A stretch of 64,000 nt of DNA from CAUZIZ01 sp965222655 (GCA_965222655.1 CBDCUP010000022.1:1550001-1614000), one strand, 5' to 3'. Positions 9,058-18,416 are shown, counted from the stretch's first letter. The notes: generated by a model not told the origin, from the letters alone. Translations and numbers: made by a program.

Positions 9058-10698
9058 ATGAACGGTGCAGATGCTGTAGTCAAGATCTTGAAAGCCGAGG
9101 GAATACGCCAGGTCTTCTGCTATCCCACCACTCCAATCCTGGACGCCCTGGCTCGCGCCGACATTCGCGTCATCACCTCTCGCCAGGAGCGGGTTGCCGG
9201 AAATATGGCAGACGGGGTCTCACGCTCTACAAATGGCCGGCAGATCGGCACCCTCACCGTGCAGCAGAGTGCCGGTGCGGAGAACGCCTTCGCCGGAATC
9301 GCCCATTCCCACACCGACTCCACACCCGTGCTCTTCCTGCCGGGACATCCAGGAGTGAACGCGACGGGCAATAGTCCTACCTTCGACAGCTGCGACAACT
9401 ATCGTGCCACCACCAAGCTGGCTCAAAAGATTCTCACTCAAGATCAGATTCTGATGAAGCTGCGGCAGGCCTTCACGGCTCTGCGTTCCGGGAGACCCCA
9501 GCCGGTTCTGCTGGAGCTACCCGTCGACCTGTGCAACGCTACCTACGACGGCGCCCTGGACTATGACCCCGTGCCACCGATCCGTCCTGGCGCTGATCCG
9601 GGAGCCGTGAGAGAGGCCGCCGAGCGGCTGCTCAAAGCCGAGTGCCCCATGATCTGGGCAGGACAAGGAGTGCTGTACGCCGAAGCGAGCGAGGAACTGA
9701 AGCGCGTCGCTGAGCTCCTGGGTGCTCCTGTCATGACCACGCTACAAGGAAAGGGGGCCTTCCCCGAGAACCACCCGCTGGCGGCCGGAGTCGGCGCCTA
9801 TGTGTCCACCGAAATGGTGAGACACTACCTCGGTGTTTCTGACCTGGTTCTGGCGGTCGGCTCGAGCCTCAGTCGAGCCTCGTTCACTCCGGTCATACCG
9901 GCAGGGAAGACTCTGATCCATGCCACCATCGATCCCTCGGACATCAACAAGGAATACGCGGCCGCGGTCCCGGTTGCCGCCGATGCCAGATTGTTTCTGG
10001 AGCAGCTGGCTGAGGAACTCGCTCCGCTCGTGGGGGACCGCCAGAAACAGCTGCGGGGCCAGACAGCCGACAAGATCGCCACGATCCGCGAAAGCTGGCT
10101 GCAGGAGTTCGAACCTCTGTTCAGTGACGATTCCAGTCCCATCAACGGGTATCGGATGTTCCGGGAACTGTGGGCAGCCATCGAGCCGGAGCAGTCCATG
10201 CTGACCCATGAATCGGGGTCCTCCCGGGATATCCAGTGCGTCTTCTACCAGGCAACCACACCGCGTAGTTACCTGGGCTGGGGCCAATCCTCACAGCTGG
10301 GGTTCTCGCTGGGGCTCGCCATGGGAGCGAAGCTCGCGAATCCCGACAAACTGGTGGTCAACGTCATGGGAGATGCGTCCGTAGGCATGACCGGCATGGA
10401 TTGGGAGACGGCCGCCCGCGAGAACATTCCCATACTCACCGTGGTCAAACACGACTCGATCTTCAGCGGGTACGACCGTCACATCCCGGAGTCAATAAAG
10501 CGCCACAAAACCTCGACCCAGAAGGGAGACTACGCGGCCGTCGCCAGGGCCCTGGGTTGTCACTCGGAGAAGGTCGAACAGGTCTCCGATCTGAGACCTG
10601 CCCTCGAACGAGGCATCCAAGCGACGCGAGACGGCCAGCCGGCGGTCGTGGACGTGATTACGTGTGAGACGCGGAAGCTTTCGAAGGTGTGGGATTGA
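9058..10698 (+). CDS. Thiamine-diphosphate-dependent enzyme, acetolactate-synthase-like
   Basis: 546 residues with GGAGGA 7 bases before the ATG. It has the three-domain ThDP fold: Pyr domain with the catalytic Glu in SRQERVAGNMADGVSR, a central domain (about 190-330), and a PP domain with the ThDP/Mg motif GDASVGMTGMDWETAARENI. It resembles IlvB, glyoxylate carboligase and related decarboxylases, but I cannot choose a substrate. There is no small regulatory subunit gene (ilvH) nearby, which argues against biosynthetic acetolactate synthase. Coupling to the preceding oxidoreductase suggests a role in sugar or sugar-acid breakdown (inference). Confidence 0.85.
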   Translation: MNGADAVVKILKAEGIRQVFCYPTTPILDALARADIRVITSRQERVAGNMADGVSRSTNGRQIGTLTVQQSAGAENAFAGIAHSHTDSTPVLFLPGHPGVNATGNSPTFDSCDNYRATTKLAQKILTQDQILMKLRQAFTALRSGRPQPVLLELPVDLCNATYDGALDYDPVPPIRPGADPGAVREAAERLLKAECPMIWAGQGVLYAEASEELKRVAELLGAPVMTTLQGKGAFPENHPLAAGVGAYVSTEMVRHYLGVSDLVLAVGSSLSRASFTPVIPAGKTLIHATIDPSDINKEYAAAVPVAADARLFLEQLAEELAPLVGDRQKQLRGQTADKIATIRESWLQEFEPLFSDDSSPINGYRMFRELWAAIEPEQSMLTHESGSSRDIQCVFYQATTPRSYLGWGQSSQLGFSLGLAMGAKLANPDKLVVNVMGDASVGMTGMDWETAARENIPILTVVKHDSIFSGYDRHIPESIKRHKTSTQKGDYAAVARALGCHSEKVEQVSDLRPALERGIQATRDGQPAVVDVITCETRKLSKVWD

Positions 10699-10850
10699 AG
10701 GTCAAGAGTCGCACGTCCCTTGGCTGGCGTTTCTGGAGATGAACCCTCTAGATCCGGGCGGCAACATCAGTTGTGAGCCTCTCCGCAACACCATTTTGCG
10801 AAAAACGAGTTCGTCCGCCATCAGGATCGCCTAGGTCGAAAGAGACGTGC

Positions 10851-10882
10851 GACGTTCAGACGTTCAGACGTTCAGACGTTCC
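10851..10882. repeat. Four tandem copies of an 8-bp unit
   Basis: GACGTTCA is repeated three times and followed by GACGTTCC, directly at the 3' end of the cupin gene. It lies in a 183-bp gap between convergent genes. A short variable-number repeat is the simplest reading. Confidence 0.7.
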
Positions 10883-11262
10883 TATTCCTGATCCTGCGGC
10901 TTGACATCCGGCGGGGCGCCGACGAAGAGCCACCAACAATCCTCATCCGTGTGGTTGTAGACTGAGCGCATGGGCTCCGGTGGGAAGTAGATCGCGGTGT
11001 TCTCTTCCACTTCATACTCCTCGTCTCCTACCCTGACCATCGACTTGCCCTTCATCAGGTAGTAAATCTCTGACATGGTGAAGTGGCGATGGTGTTCTAC
11101 GCTGCCACCTGGTTTGAGATGACCCACGGACATCCGCAGGACGTCGGGCATTCCGAAGCCCTGATTGAACGACTTGTGGACAAGCGTGTCCTGGTCCGTC
11201 GCGATATCGGGAAGATCAAGCCACTTCACGGGTTTTCCACCTCGGGTCGGGTCTTCACTCAT
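10882..11262 (-). CDS. Single-domain cupin protein
   Basis: 126 residues. The cupin motif 1 is clear: G-G-S-V-E-H-H-R-H-x4-E-x6-G, giving two His and one Glu for metal binding. Motif 2 is weaker (YFPPEPMRSVYNHTDED, with one His). Such small cupins act as dioxygenases, isomerases or sugar-binding proteins; nothing here decides. It starts 43 bp after the stop of the SDR gene on the same strand, so the two are likely co-transcribed and may act on the same compound. Confidence 0.8.
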   Translation of the reverse strand: MSEDPTRGGKPVKWLDLPDIATDQDTLVHKSFNQGFGMPDVLRMSVGHLKPGGSVEHHRHFTMSEIYYLMKGKSMVRVGDEEYEVEENTAIYFPPEPMRSVYNHTDEDCWWLFVGAPPDVKPQDQE

Positions 11263-11305
11263 TTGATTGTCCTCCTTTTCTGTTTGTGTAGTTCAGATTC
11301 ATCTC

Positions 11306-12094
11306 TCACCATGCCAGCCAACCACCGTCGACACACAGAACCTGCCCGGTGACAAAGGCGGAGGCGTCCGAGGCCAGATAGACAACGGCTCCTTTGAGAT
11401 CGTTACCAGTACCGGGCCTCCCAAGAGGCGTTCTTTCAGAGAGACCGTCCCAGACCTTCCTGGTCTTATCAACTTTCAATCGCTTCGTCCGCATCATCCC
11501 TGGGCTGATTGCGTTCACTCGTATCTTGTACCTGGCCCAGTGGGTTGCCAGCGCTCGGGTCATGCTCACCACAGCCCCTTTGCTGGCTGAGTAGGCAAGA
11601 TCTTCTCGGGGCAGCCCATTTTCCATCGAATCGGCCAGGCGGAGATCGACTCCTACGTGGCCATAGACTGAAGCAATATTGATAATACAGCCGCTCCCAA
11701 CATCGACCATGGCCCGGCCCACCGCCTGGGAACAGAGAAATGTGCCGGTGGCATTGACGTCGAAGACCCGCTGCCAACTTTCGAGCGGACAGGTGAGGGT
11801 GGGTGCATGGATGGAAATGCCGGCGTTGTTTACCAGGACGTCGATTCTGGGAAAGTGTTCCTGGGCCACTTCAACCAGGTGCTCGACCTGTTCGGGCTGG
11901 CTGACATCGAGTGGAACCGAAAGCGCCTTTCTTCCCTTCTGACGGATCTCTTCGGCTGCTTCCTCGCCGCGCTCCGGATCGAGGTCGGCAATGATCAGGT
12001 CGGCACCAGCCTCGGCCAGTCCCCGAGCCATGTCACGCCCCAGACCGCTGCCCGCTCCTGTGACGATCGCCAGCTTTCCGCCGAGGTCGAACAC
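11306..12094 (-). CDS. Short-chain dehydrogenase/reductase (SDR)
   Basis: 262 residues, the usual length of classical SDRs. Motifs: TGAGSGLG nucleotide binding, D-L-D acidic residue after strand 2 (favours NAD), NNAG at about 91, catalytic Ser in NIASVYG, and YSASKG for Tyr and Lys. The C-terminal FVTGQVLCVDGG is the family signature. Similar to gluconate 5-dehydrogenase and other sugar-acid SDRs. It is the first gene of a pair with the cupin. Substrate not predictable. Confidence 0.9.
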   Translation of the reverse strand: MFDLGGKLAIVTGAGSGLGRDMARGLAEAGADLIIADLDPERGEEAAEEIRQKGRKALSVPLDVSQPEQVEHLVEVAQEHFPRIDVLVNNAGISIHAPTLTCPLESWQRVFDVNATGTFLCSQAVGRAMVDVGSGCIINIASVYGHVGVDLRLADSMENGLPREDLAYSASKGAVVSMTRALATHWARYKIRVNAISPGMMRTKRLKVDKTRKVWDGLSERTPLGRPGTGNDLKGAVVYLASDASAFVTGQVLCVDGGWLAW

Positions 12095-12333
12095 CGTTAG
12101 CGCCTCCCAGACTGCGGGCCAAGTCTACCATCAGCCCATCAGGCAAAACAGCCGTACGCCGACCTCTGGGTGCACGACAGGAAAGTGATGTTGTCGGCGA
12201 AGGCGGCAGCGCATTCTGGATGGGCGTAAGCTCTCTAACGACCCGGCCGAGTCCGCGGTGGCGCTCTATCCTCCTGACGCAAAGCGTAGTGGTATCCAGT
12301 GCAAGGTCCTAGCCAAGTCGGTTTCACGGAAAT
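12095..12333. other. Non-coding stretch between SDR gene and the intron target repeat
   Basis: About 240 bp upstream of the minus-strand SDR gene. No credible gene, transposon end or hairpin was seen. It must contain the SDR-cupin promoter. Confidence 0.4.
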
Positions 12334-12380
12334 CTGGAGTTTGGCCATTCCCGGAGGCCGCTTTAGCGGGTTGGCGCGAA

Positions 12381-14258
12381 CTCGGGATAGGGGAAGCCCT
12401 CACGGGCCTTCCCCTCCCACACCACCAGGCATACGGGTCCGTACCAAGGCGGTTCGCTAGGGTTGAATGCGCTGATGATTAGCCAACCGAGGAAGACCTA
12501 ACCGATCGAAATAAGCATTCGGAAGCGCTATCCGGACCCCGGGCGCTTGACTGAGGGCCCAAGGGCCCTTGACGCTCCACGCGGTCCGCTGGGCCATATC
12601 CCGACTCACGCCCAGCCGGATCAACTCCGCCTGGCGTCGCCGGTAGACCTTCCACTGTTTCCATTGGACGCTGCGCAGGCGACGACGAATCCAGCTGTCC
12701 AGACCCCGCAGGACCCAGGGGCTCTCGACGTACCCAAAGTATCCAATCCAGCCCCGGAGGTAGCGGGACAATTCGTCCACACGCTGCTCCAGGCTGATCC
12801 CCCGGTTACGCCGCGTTAAACGACGCACCCGGGATCGAAACCGCTGGATCGATTCCGGCGCAATCTTGCGCCGGTTGGGCGATCGGCCTCCCGTGAACGT
12901 GAAGCCTAAGAACTTCCGCTTCTGGGGCTCATCCACCGCACTCTTCTCCCGATTGACACGCAGTTTCAGTCGCTGGCTCACAAACCGGCTCACACTCGCC
13001 ATCACTCGCTCCCCCGCCCGCCGACTCCGCACATAAATGTTGCAGTCATCGGCATAGCGGACAAAACGGTGACCCCGGCGCTCCAGTTCCTCGTCCAGCT
13101 CATCCAGAACCACGTTCGAGAGAAAGGGGGACAGGGGGCTGCCTTGCGGCGTCCCTTCCGTCGGCGCACTCACCAGTCCGTACCGCAGAATCCCCGCGCT
13201 TAGATACGCTCGGATCAACTTCAGTACCCGCTTGTCCCCAATCTCCCGCGCCAGCCGGCTCAGCAAACGATCGTGGTGAACTCGATCGAAAAACTTTTCT
13301 AAATCGAGATCGACCACGGTCCCGTAGCCCGCTTTCACGTAGTCTTGGGCACGCGCCACTGCCTGATGAGCCCTGCGCCCCGGTCGATAGCCATAGCTGG
13401 ACTCTGAGAACGTGCGATCCCACTTGCGTTGCAGCACTTGCAGCATCGCTTGCTCGATAAATCGATCGATCACACACGGAATCCCGAGTCTTCGCTTGTC
13501 TTTCCTTCCCGGTTTCGGAATCTCCACCCCCTTGACAGGTCGCGGTTGATACTCCCCGCACAGCAGCTGTTCTTTGATCGACCGCCAGTTCGCCTTCAGG
13601 TACTCCGGCAGTTCATCGACGGTCATCCCGTCCACTCCCGGACCCCCTCGGTTCGCTCGCACTCGTCTCAACGCCGCTTCCAGATTACTTCGCTCGCATA
13701 TCTCCTCCATGACGTTCTCACCAAACATCGGGCCTTCGGTTCGCCCTTTCGCTAAGGATGAATCCGCCGTCTCCCCGCTTCCCTGGGGCCGCACCCCAGC
13801 TGTTCGGTTTGAGGTCCGCTTCGGACTTCTCTGCCTCTGTTGATCACCCTTAAGATTGGACACCTACTAACCTCTCCCTACCGTTCGGGCCTTCCGTGAG
13901 TTTCCCCACCTACTATGCCCTCTGCGGACTCCTGGAGGGCGCTATGAAACCTTACGATTCCACCTGTCCTTCAAGGGACAGCCTCCCAGGCCTCCCGGGG
14001 TAAGGACGCTGTCTTTCCGTACACAACCGCTGGATTTACGCTTCCGGATCTTGATGGATATGGACTTCGTCACCACGCGCTGACTCGTCCGACCTTGGCG
14101 CCTACTTATCCAGTTTCTGTGCGTCGGCTCGTACGTTTGCTCCACACTTCCTTCAGACCCCACCTCGCGGTGACGCCCTTGTGCTTCGCTAGCCTTCACC
14201 TCCATCAGGTTGGCGGAGGGACTTGCACCCTCCCAGACAGCGCGCGTGCCCGGCACGC
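12381..14258 (-). mobile_element. Class C (bacterial IIC-type) group II intron
   Basis: About 1.88 kb on the minus strand. The 5' end reads GTGCCGGGCACG (from 14256), close to the GUGYG consensus. The 3' end holds a recognisable domain V/VI region of the IIC type (TACGGACCCGTATGC, GGTGGTGTGGGAGGGG at about 12395-12450). Boundaries come from comparison with an uninterrupted copy of the target repeat at 14507-14590: the 5' exon stops at 14259 (TATTACGC) and the 3' exon resumes at 12380 (TTCGCGCC). The 5' exon contains a GC-rich stem-loop, the usual target structure of IIC introns. Ends are good to within about two bases. Confidence 0.85.
12457..13863 (-). CDS. ltrA: Group II intron reverse transcriptase/maturase
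   Basis: 468 residues from GTG 13863. The reverse transcriptase domain carries the GTPQGSPLSPFLSNVVLDEL block and the catalytic YADD in HRFVRYADDCNIYV; an RT-0-like start NRGGPGVDGMTV is present. The GIIM maturase domain follows (about 330-410, WIGYFGYVESPWVL ... WIRRRLR). There is no HNH endonuclease, consistent with class C. It lies within domain IV of the intron and helps splicing and retrohoming. The reading frame is uninterrupted, so it may be active. Confidence 0.95.
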   Translation of the reverse strand: MSNLKGDQQRQRSPKRTSNRTAGVRPQGSGETADSSLAKGRTEGPMFGENVMEEICERSNLEAALRRVRANRGGPGVDGMTVDELPEYLKANWRSIKEQLLCGEYQPRPVKGVEIPKPGRKDKRRLGIPCVIDRFIEQAMLQVLQRKWDRTFSESSYGYRPGRRAHQAVARAQDYVKAGYGTVVDLDLEKFFDRVHHDRLLSRLAREIGDKRVLKLIRAYLSAGILRYGLVSAPTEGTPQGSPLSPFLSNVVLDELDEELERRGHRFVRYADDCNIYVRSRRAGERVMASVSRFVSQRLKLRVNREKSAVDEPQKRKFLGFTFTGGRSPNRRKIAPESIQRFRSRVRRLTRRNRGISLEQRVDELSRYLRGWIGYFGYVESPWVLRGLDSWIRRRLRSVQWKQWKVYRRRQAELIRLGVSRDMAQRTAWSVKGPWALSQAPGVRIALPNAYFDRLGLPRLANHQRIQP

Positions 14259-14295
14259 GCGTAATAGACCGGTCCTTCAGGGCCGGGTCTCCGGG

Positions 14296-14883
14296 CAAAT
14301 TGAGTGGCGGAGCCCGCTTCAGCGGGCTTCTCGAGGTGGGCTTCAGCCTGAGTCCGATCCGATGGTCCCGTGCATCTCTGATGAAGACCCCCAGGGCATC
14401 TCGGGAGCCCTTGGGAAACTGGAGCCTTCGTCCTGGAGATCAACACGGATCCTGGCTAAAGCCTCTTCTCGAGAAGCCTGCTGAAGCAGGCTCGACTTCG
14501 ACCTCGCCCGGAAACCCGGCCCTGAAGGACCGGTCTATTACGCTTCGCGCCAGACCGCTGAAGCGGCCTCCTGGAGAGGCCAAACTCCAGACTCTCGGCA
14601 GCGAGCCTGAAGAGCGGGGCTTAGTAGGGTTATGGCGGTGCTCAGCGTGCGCTGCCTCACGGCTACTCTAGCCGTAAGATTTCTCGACTATGTCAATACC
14701 TGCACGTCATTATCAAATCAGGAGTTAAGGATTATTCAACCGACAGGAATTTTCGATAGGCTCCCAAATCACTTTCCTAGTGTGCACCCCTAACCTCTGC
14801 GTTTCTTGACAAAAGGCGTGAGCGAACACCATCATGAAACTGCTCGTTTAACCTCTCCAACAACACTTTGGGATGGAGATCAA
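14296..14883. other. Non-coding stretch with small hairpins
   Basis: Apart from the repeat at 14507-14590 this gap has perfect short hairpins (AGCCCGCTTCAGCGGGCT at 14311-14328; GCCTGCTGAAGCAGGC near 14475). They resemble REP-type palindromes. No gene was seen. TTGACA at 14806-14811 might be a -35 element for the next gene, but no convincing -10 follows. Confidence 0.4.
14507..14590 (+). repeat. Uninterrupted copy of the repeat that carries the group II intron
   Basis: Bases 14507-14543 match the reverse complement of 14259-14295 (37 bp, one mismatch), and 14544-14590 match the reverse complement of 12334-12380 (47 bp, about six mismatches). Together they show the empty target. The unit contains two hairpins (CCGGCCCTGAAGGACCGG and CCGCTGAAGCGG). 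Confidence 0.85.
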
Positions 14884-16227
14884 ATGACCTTAGCTGACCT
14901 GGGCCAACGAATCGAGGAACAGTACCGCGCGCGGACCCCAAAATCAGGAGCTCTGTTTCAGGAAGCCCAGGCCTACCTCCCCGGAGGAGACACCCGCACG
15001 GGCACGGCCTTTGGACCCTACCCGACCTATTTCACCCATGGGGAAGGCAGCTACCTGCACGATGTCGATGGCAATGAGATCCTGGATTTCACCAACAACG
15101 CCACTTCGTTGATCCATGGCCACGCCCATCCGGAAATCGTCAAGGTTCTCGAACATCAGTTGGCATGCGGTACCGGTTGGTCGGCGCCCAATAGCCATCA
15201 GGTACACCTGGCCCAGATTCTCTGCCAGCGGGTGCCTTCTTTCGAGCGAGTGCGCTTCTGCAACTCGGGGACCGAAGCCAACATGCATGCCATCAAGGCT
15301 GCCCGGGCTTTCACGGGTCGCAGCCGAATCCTGATGATGGAAGGGGCCTACCATGGCAGCTACGAGGGCACCGAGTTCGCGGGTTCGGGCTCGGCGCTTC
15401 CAAATCCGAAGGTCCGCGGGATCCCTGCGAATGCAGCGGAGAATGTTCTGATCGCCCCCTACGATGACGCAGCAGCCGCAGAACAGTTGGTCCGGCAGCA
15501 TCGAAGCGAACTGGCAGGCGTCATCGTGAACCCCGTGTTCACTCAGGGCAGACTTGGATTGCCCTCGGAGGGCTACCTCGCCTCTCTGAGAGAACTGACC
15601 CGATCTTCGGAAGTCCTCCTGATCTTCGACGAGGTCATCTCCTTTCGGATGGCATCAGGAGGAGCGCAGGACTACTTCGGGGTCACCCCCGACTTGACGG
15701 CTCTTGGGAAGATCATCGGGGGAGGACTCCCGGTGGGAGCCTTTGGCGGCAGGGCGGATATCATGGCCCTCTTCGCCGACACACAGCCACCCTCCATCAC
15801 CCACGCTGGAACCTTCAATGGAAATCCGCTGACGCTAGCGGCGGGAATCGCCTCGTTGGAGCTCCTGACGGAGGAAGCGTACGAACGCCTGGCCAGATTC
15901 GGCAGCGGACTGCAGCAGCAGATTGAAGAGATCTCAAAGGATCTAGGGCTGCCGTTTCAGGTGAATCGTATGGTGTCACTGGTAAGCCCCGATCTTCCCC
16001 AGGCGACAGGCTCCGATCCAACTCTTCAAGCAGCGGCCCTCGAGGTCCGCCGCCTGCTCAATCTGGCCTTACTCAATCGAGGCATCAAGGCCGACAGCAA
16101 TCTGGCGATCTCCACGGTCATGACGGAGGTAGAGTTGGAGCGGCTGACAGACACCCTGAGAGAGGTCCTGGCCCAGTTCGCTCCCGCCATGGAAGCGCTC
16201 AAGACCGTCCCGGTCTCGACGGGTTGA
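14884..16227 (+). CDS. Class III PLP aminotransferase, glutamate-1-semialdehyde-aminomutase-like
   Basis: 447 residues from ATG 14884, preceded by GGAG; an upstream TTG (14806) would add 26 unsupported residues. PLP fold type I: phosphate-binding CNSGTEANMHAIKAAR, Asp of FDEVISFR, Schiff-base Lys in ALGKIIGGGLPVGAFGG, and AGTFNGNP. It resembles HemL and the many HemL-like transaminases. The neighbours are not heme genes but a phosphotriesterase homologue and a dioxygenase, and a similar gene lies at 53029, so a catabolic transaminase is more likely than porphyrin synthesis (inference). Confidence 0.85.
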   Translation: MTLADLGQRIEEQYRARTPKSGALFQEAQAYLPGGDTRTGTAFGPYPTYFTHGEGSYLHDVDGNEILDFTNNATSLIHGHAHPEIVKVLEHQLACGTGWSAPNSHQVHLAQILCQRVPSFERVRFCNSGTEANMHAIKAARAFTGRSRILMMEGAYHGSYEGTEFAGSGSALPNPKVRGIPANAAENVLIAPYDDAAAAEQLVRQHRSELAGVIVNPVFTQGRLGLPSEGYLASLRELTRSSEVLLIFDEVISFRMASGGAQDYFGVTPDLTALGKIIGGGLPVGAFGGRADIMALFADTQPPSITHAGTFNGNPLTLAAGIASLELLTEEAYERLARFGSGLQQQIEEISKDLGLPFQVNRMVSLVSPDLPQATGSDPTLQAAALEVRRLLNLALLNRGIKADSNLAISTVMTEVELERLTDTLREVLAQFAPAMEALKTVPVSTG

Positions 16228-16318
16228 AGTGCAGACGAGTTGAACTACAGACGAGCTTGAACTGCAAGTGAAGTCCCCTACGACCTGATTCAGCTGCGCA
16301 TCTCAAAGGATACCCAAC

Positions 16319-17254
16319 ATGCCAGTCCAGACCGTTCTTGGAACCATTGCACCGGAAGAGCTGGGCTCTACCCTGATGCACGAGCACACCCTCGTCGACA
16401 TCTGGGAGTGGAGTGGGCGATTGGGATACGACTGCATCGTGGACGACGAGGATCTGCTGGTGGAGGAATTGAGATTCTACCGCGACGCCGGAGGATCGGC
16501 GCTGGTCGACGTGACTCCGATCGGGCTTCGACGAAACCCCTCGGGAATGAAGCGGATATCCGAGGCGACCGGACTGCATATCATCATGGGATGCGGCTGG
16601 TACCGAGAGCGGGTCTATCCTGCCTACGTCTACGAGCTCAGCACCAATCAACTGGCCGATCTGGTGATCAAGGAATTCGCTGATGGAGTCGACGGTACCG
16701 GTATCAAACCTGGAATCATCGGTGAGATCGGCACCGAAAGATTCCACATCACACCCGCCGAAGAGCGTGTCTTTCGGGCCTCCGCTCGCGCCCAGCGCCA
16801 GACCGGTGCGACCGTGACGACCCACACAACCCACTTCGGGGATCTCGGCCTGGAGCAGGTAGCCCTACTGACTGAAGAGGACGTCCCCCCGGATCGGATC
16901 ATCGTCGGCCACCTGGGCGAACGTCGGGGTGTGGAGACAGAACTTGCCATCGCCGAAAAAGGCGTCTATGTCGAGATCGACCACGTGGGCCGCTCTCCCA
17001 GCGCCGGAACCCAGCCCGAATCGCAGCGAGCCCGCAACGTCGTCGATCTGGTTCGGGCAGGTTACCTCGAGAGAGTCCTGATCTCCATGGACATCTGCAC
17101 CAACAGCCTCCTCCACTGGAGCGGTGGTCACGGATTCGACTACCTTCTGAACACCTTTGTTCCCCTGCTTCAAGAGCAGAGTCTCACAGATTCAGAGGTC
17201 AGCACGATTCTGGTGGAGAACCCTCGTCGGGTCCTCGACTTTCCTGCAGCATAG
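16319..17254 (+). CDS. Phosphotriesterase-family hydrolase, PHP (YhfV)-like
   Basis: 311 residues, a TIM-barrel amidohydrolase. Metal ligands: HEH in LMHEHTLVD, His in THTTHFG, His in VGHLGE and Asp in SMDICTN. Where phosphotriesterases have a carboxylated lysine, this protein has Glu in GIIGEIGTE, as in E. coli PHP. The C-terminal GFDYLLNTFVPLL and VENPRRVLDF also match PHP. It probably hydrolyses a lactone, carboxylic ester or similar small molecule; PHP function itself is not settled. It follows the aminotransferase by 91 bp and is likely co-transcribed. Confidence 0.85.
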   Translation: MPVQTVLGTIAPEELGSTLMHEHTLVDIWEWSGRLGYDCIVDDEDLLVEELRFYRDAGGSALVDVTPIGLRRNPSGMKRISEATGLHIIMGCGWYRERVYPAYVYELSTNQLADLVIKEFADGVDGTGIKPGIIGEIGTERFHITPAEERVFRASARAQRQTGATVTTHTTHFGDLGLEQVALLTEEDVPPDRIIVGHLGERRGVETELAIAEKGVYVEIDHVGRSPSAGTQPESQRARNVVDLVRAGYLERVLISMDICTNSLLHWSGGHGFDYLLNTFVPLLQEQSLTDSEVSTILVENPRRVLDFPAA

Positions 17255-17301
17255 ATTTCTGGTGAGCCCAGGGATCGCTTGGCGAGCTTAGTACAGTGTA
17301 C

Positions 17302-18120
17302 TTAGCCAGCAGGGGTGGAACTGACCATCTCGGCTATCTTCCTGTAAGCAGCGATATGAGTCGCCATGGCTTCTTCGGAGTTTCCGTGGGTGGGCTTTTT
17401 TGCGTACTCGTAGTGATGATAAGGATCGCTGCCGCGGCCCAGAATCGCCGGGAACTGATAGCCCGTCTGTTTGACCCGGGGAGTGACCATCCGGATTGCA
17501 AACCCGATCCGACTGGAGTTGGACGAGTTCGCGTTCGATCCGTGAATGATATTGACGTGGTGTAGGGAGGCCTCACCGGCTTTCAAAATCACATCCACGG
17601 CCTCAGACTCATCAACCTCCACCTCTACCACTTGCCCCCGGCTGAGAAGGTTGTCCTCGGCGTGTGTCTCCAGGTGGCTGAGGATCGGCTGGGTGTGCGA
17701 TCCCGAAACCATTCTCATGCAGCCGTTTTCGACGGTGCTGTCGCTCAGCGCAAGCCAGGCGGTCGTGACTTCCGACAAGTCCAGCCCCCAATAGGTCGCA
17801 TCCTGATGCCAGGACACATACCCGGGATCATGGGGGGGCTTGGTAAAGAAGGAGGCTGACCAGATGACAACATCGGGTCCCAGCACATCTTCGACCAGAT
17901 CCAGGATTCGAGGGTGGGTGACCAGCTCGTAGGCCCAATCGTAGTAGAGATGGGCCATAGCCAGCTGGTTCGGCCGAGCCCGATCCTTCATGCGCTCTTC
18001 CAGCTCCAGATAGAGGCCGAGATAGCGGGTCCGCTCGGTATCGGACAGAATCCGAGCCGGAAAGACGACCCCGTCGTCTCGATAGGACTCCACCTGCTGC
18101 TGCGACAAGACTTTTCCCAT
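17302..18120 (-). CDS. Phytanoyl-CoA dioxygenase (PhyH) family protein 1
   Basis: 272 residues from ATG 18120; a longer frame to 18219 only translates the palindromic element B. Fe(II)/2-oxoglutarate dioxygenase fold: H-x-D in SWHQDATYWG, distal His in VNIIHGSNANSS, and Arg for 2-oxoglutarate in SRIGFAIRMV. Members hydroxylate many small molecules, and the presence of SGSH (MVSGSHTQP) is typical. Its stop faces the stop of the PHP-like gene, so it is transcribed convergently. Substrate unknown. Confidence 0.9.
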   Translation of the reverse strand: MGKVLSQQQVESYRDDGVVFPARILSDTERTRYLGLYLELEERMKDRARPNQLAMAHLYYDWAYELVTHPRILDLVEDVLGPDVVIWSASFFTKPPHDPGYVSWHQDATYWGLDLSEVTTAWLALSDSTVENGCMRMVSGSHTQPILSHLETHAEDNLLSRGQVVEVEVDESEAVDVILKAGEASLHHVNIIHGSNANSSNSSRIGFAIRMVTPRVKQTGYQFPAILGRGSDPYHHYEYAKKPTHGNSEEAMATHIAAYRKIAEMVSSTPAG

Positions 18121-18129
18121 GGATTCATG

Positions 18130-18211
18130 CGTGGCGGCGGTCTCCAGGCCGCCGTGCTTCGAGCCCAGAGGCTCGAAAGCGGAAGACTTCGGCCTGGAGA
18201 CCGAACCCACG
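18130..18211. repeat. Dispersed palindromic element, copy B
   Basis: Starts CGTGGCGGCGGTCTCCAGG and ends with CCTGGAGACCGAACCCACG. The inner hairpin TTCGAGCC/GGCTCGAA is perfect. It lies just upstream of the PhyH start and extends its frame artificially. The rest of 18121-18416 shows nothing recognisable. Confidence 0.85.
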
Positions 18212-18416
18212 TTCGCCAACCGTAGAAACCAAGTAAAGTTCCAGCTGAGATTGTGCCATGAAGCTGGGAGCAGCGCAATCGATGCGCAGAACTACGGTAC
18301 CCGAGCCTGGGCTCATCACAAAGTCTTAGAACCACCTGATTGTGATAAAACAAAGGGATCGAGTCATGAAGGCGTCTTCATGTTTCGGCAGCTGATCTGA
18401 CCGTTAGGAGGAAAGG

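Noticed and set aside
9058..10698. Biosynthetic acetolactate synthase (ilvB) assignment
   Set aside because: There is no ilvH or other branched-chain gene nearby, and the enzyme is paired with a secreted Gfo/Idh oxidoreductase, so only the ThDP-enzyme class is claimed.
14259..14543. Two facing copies of the 37-bp repeat considered as ends of a transposon carrying the region between
   Set aside because: One copy is the 5' exon of the intron and the other is the uninterrupted repeat, which explains the symmetry fully.
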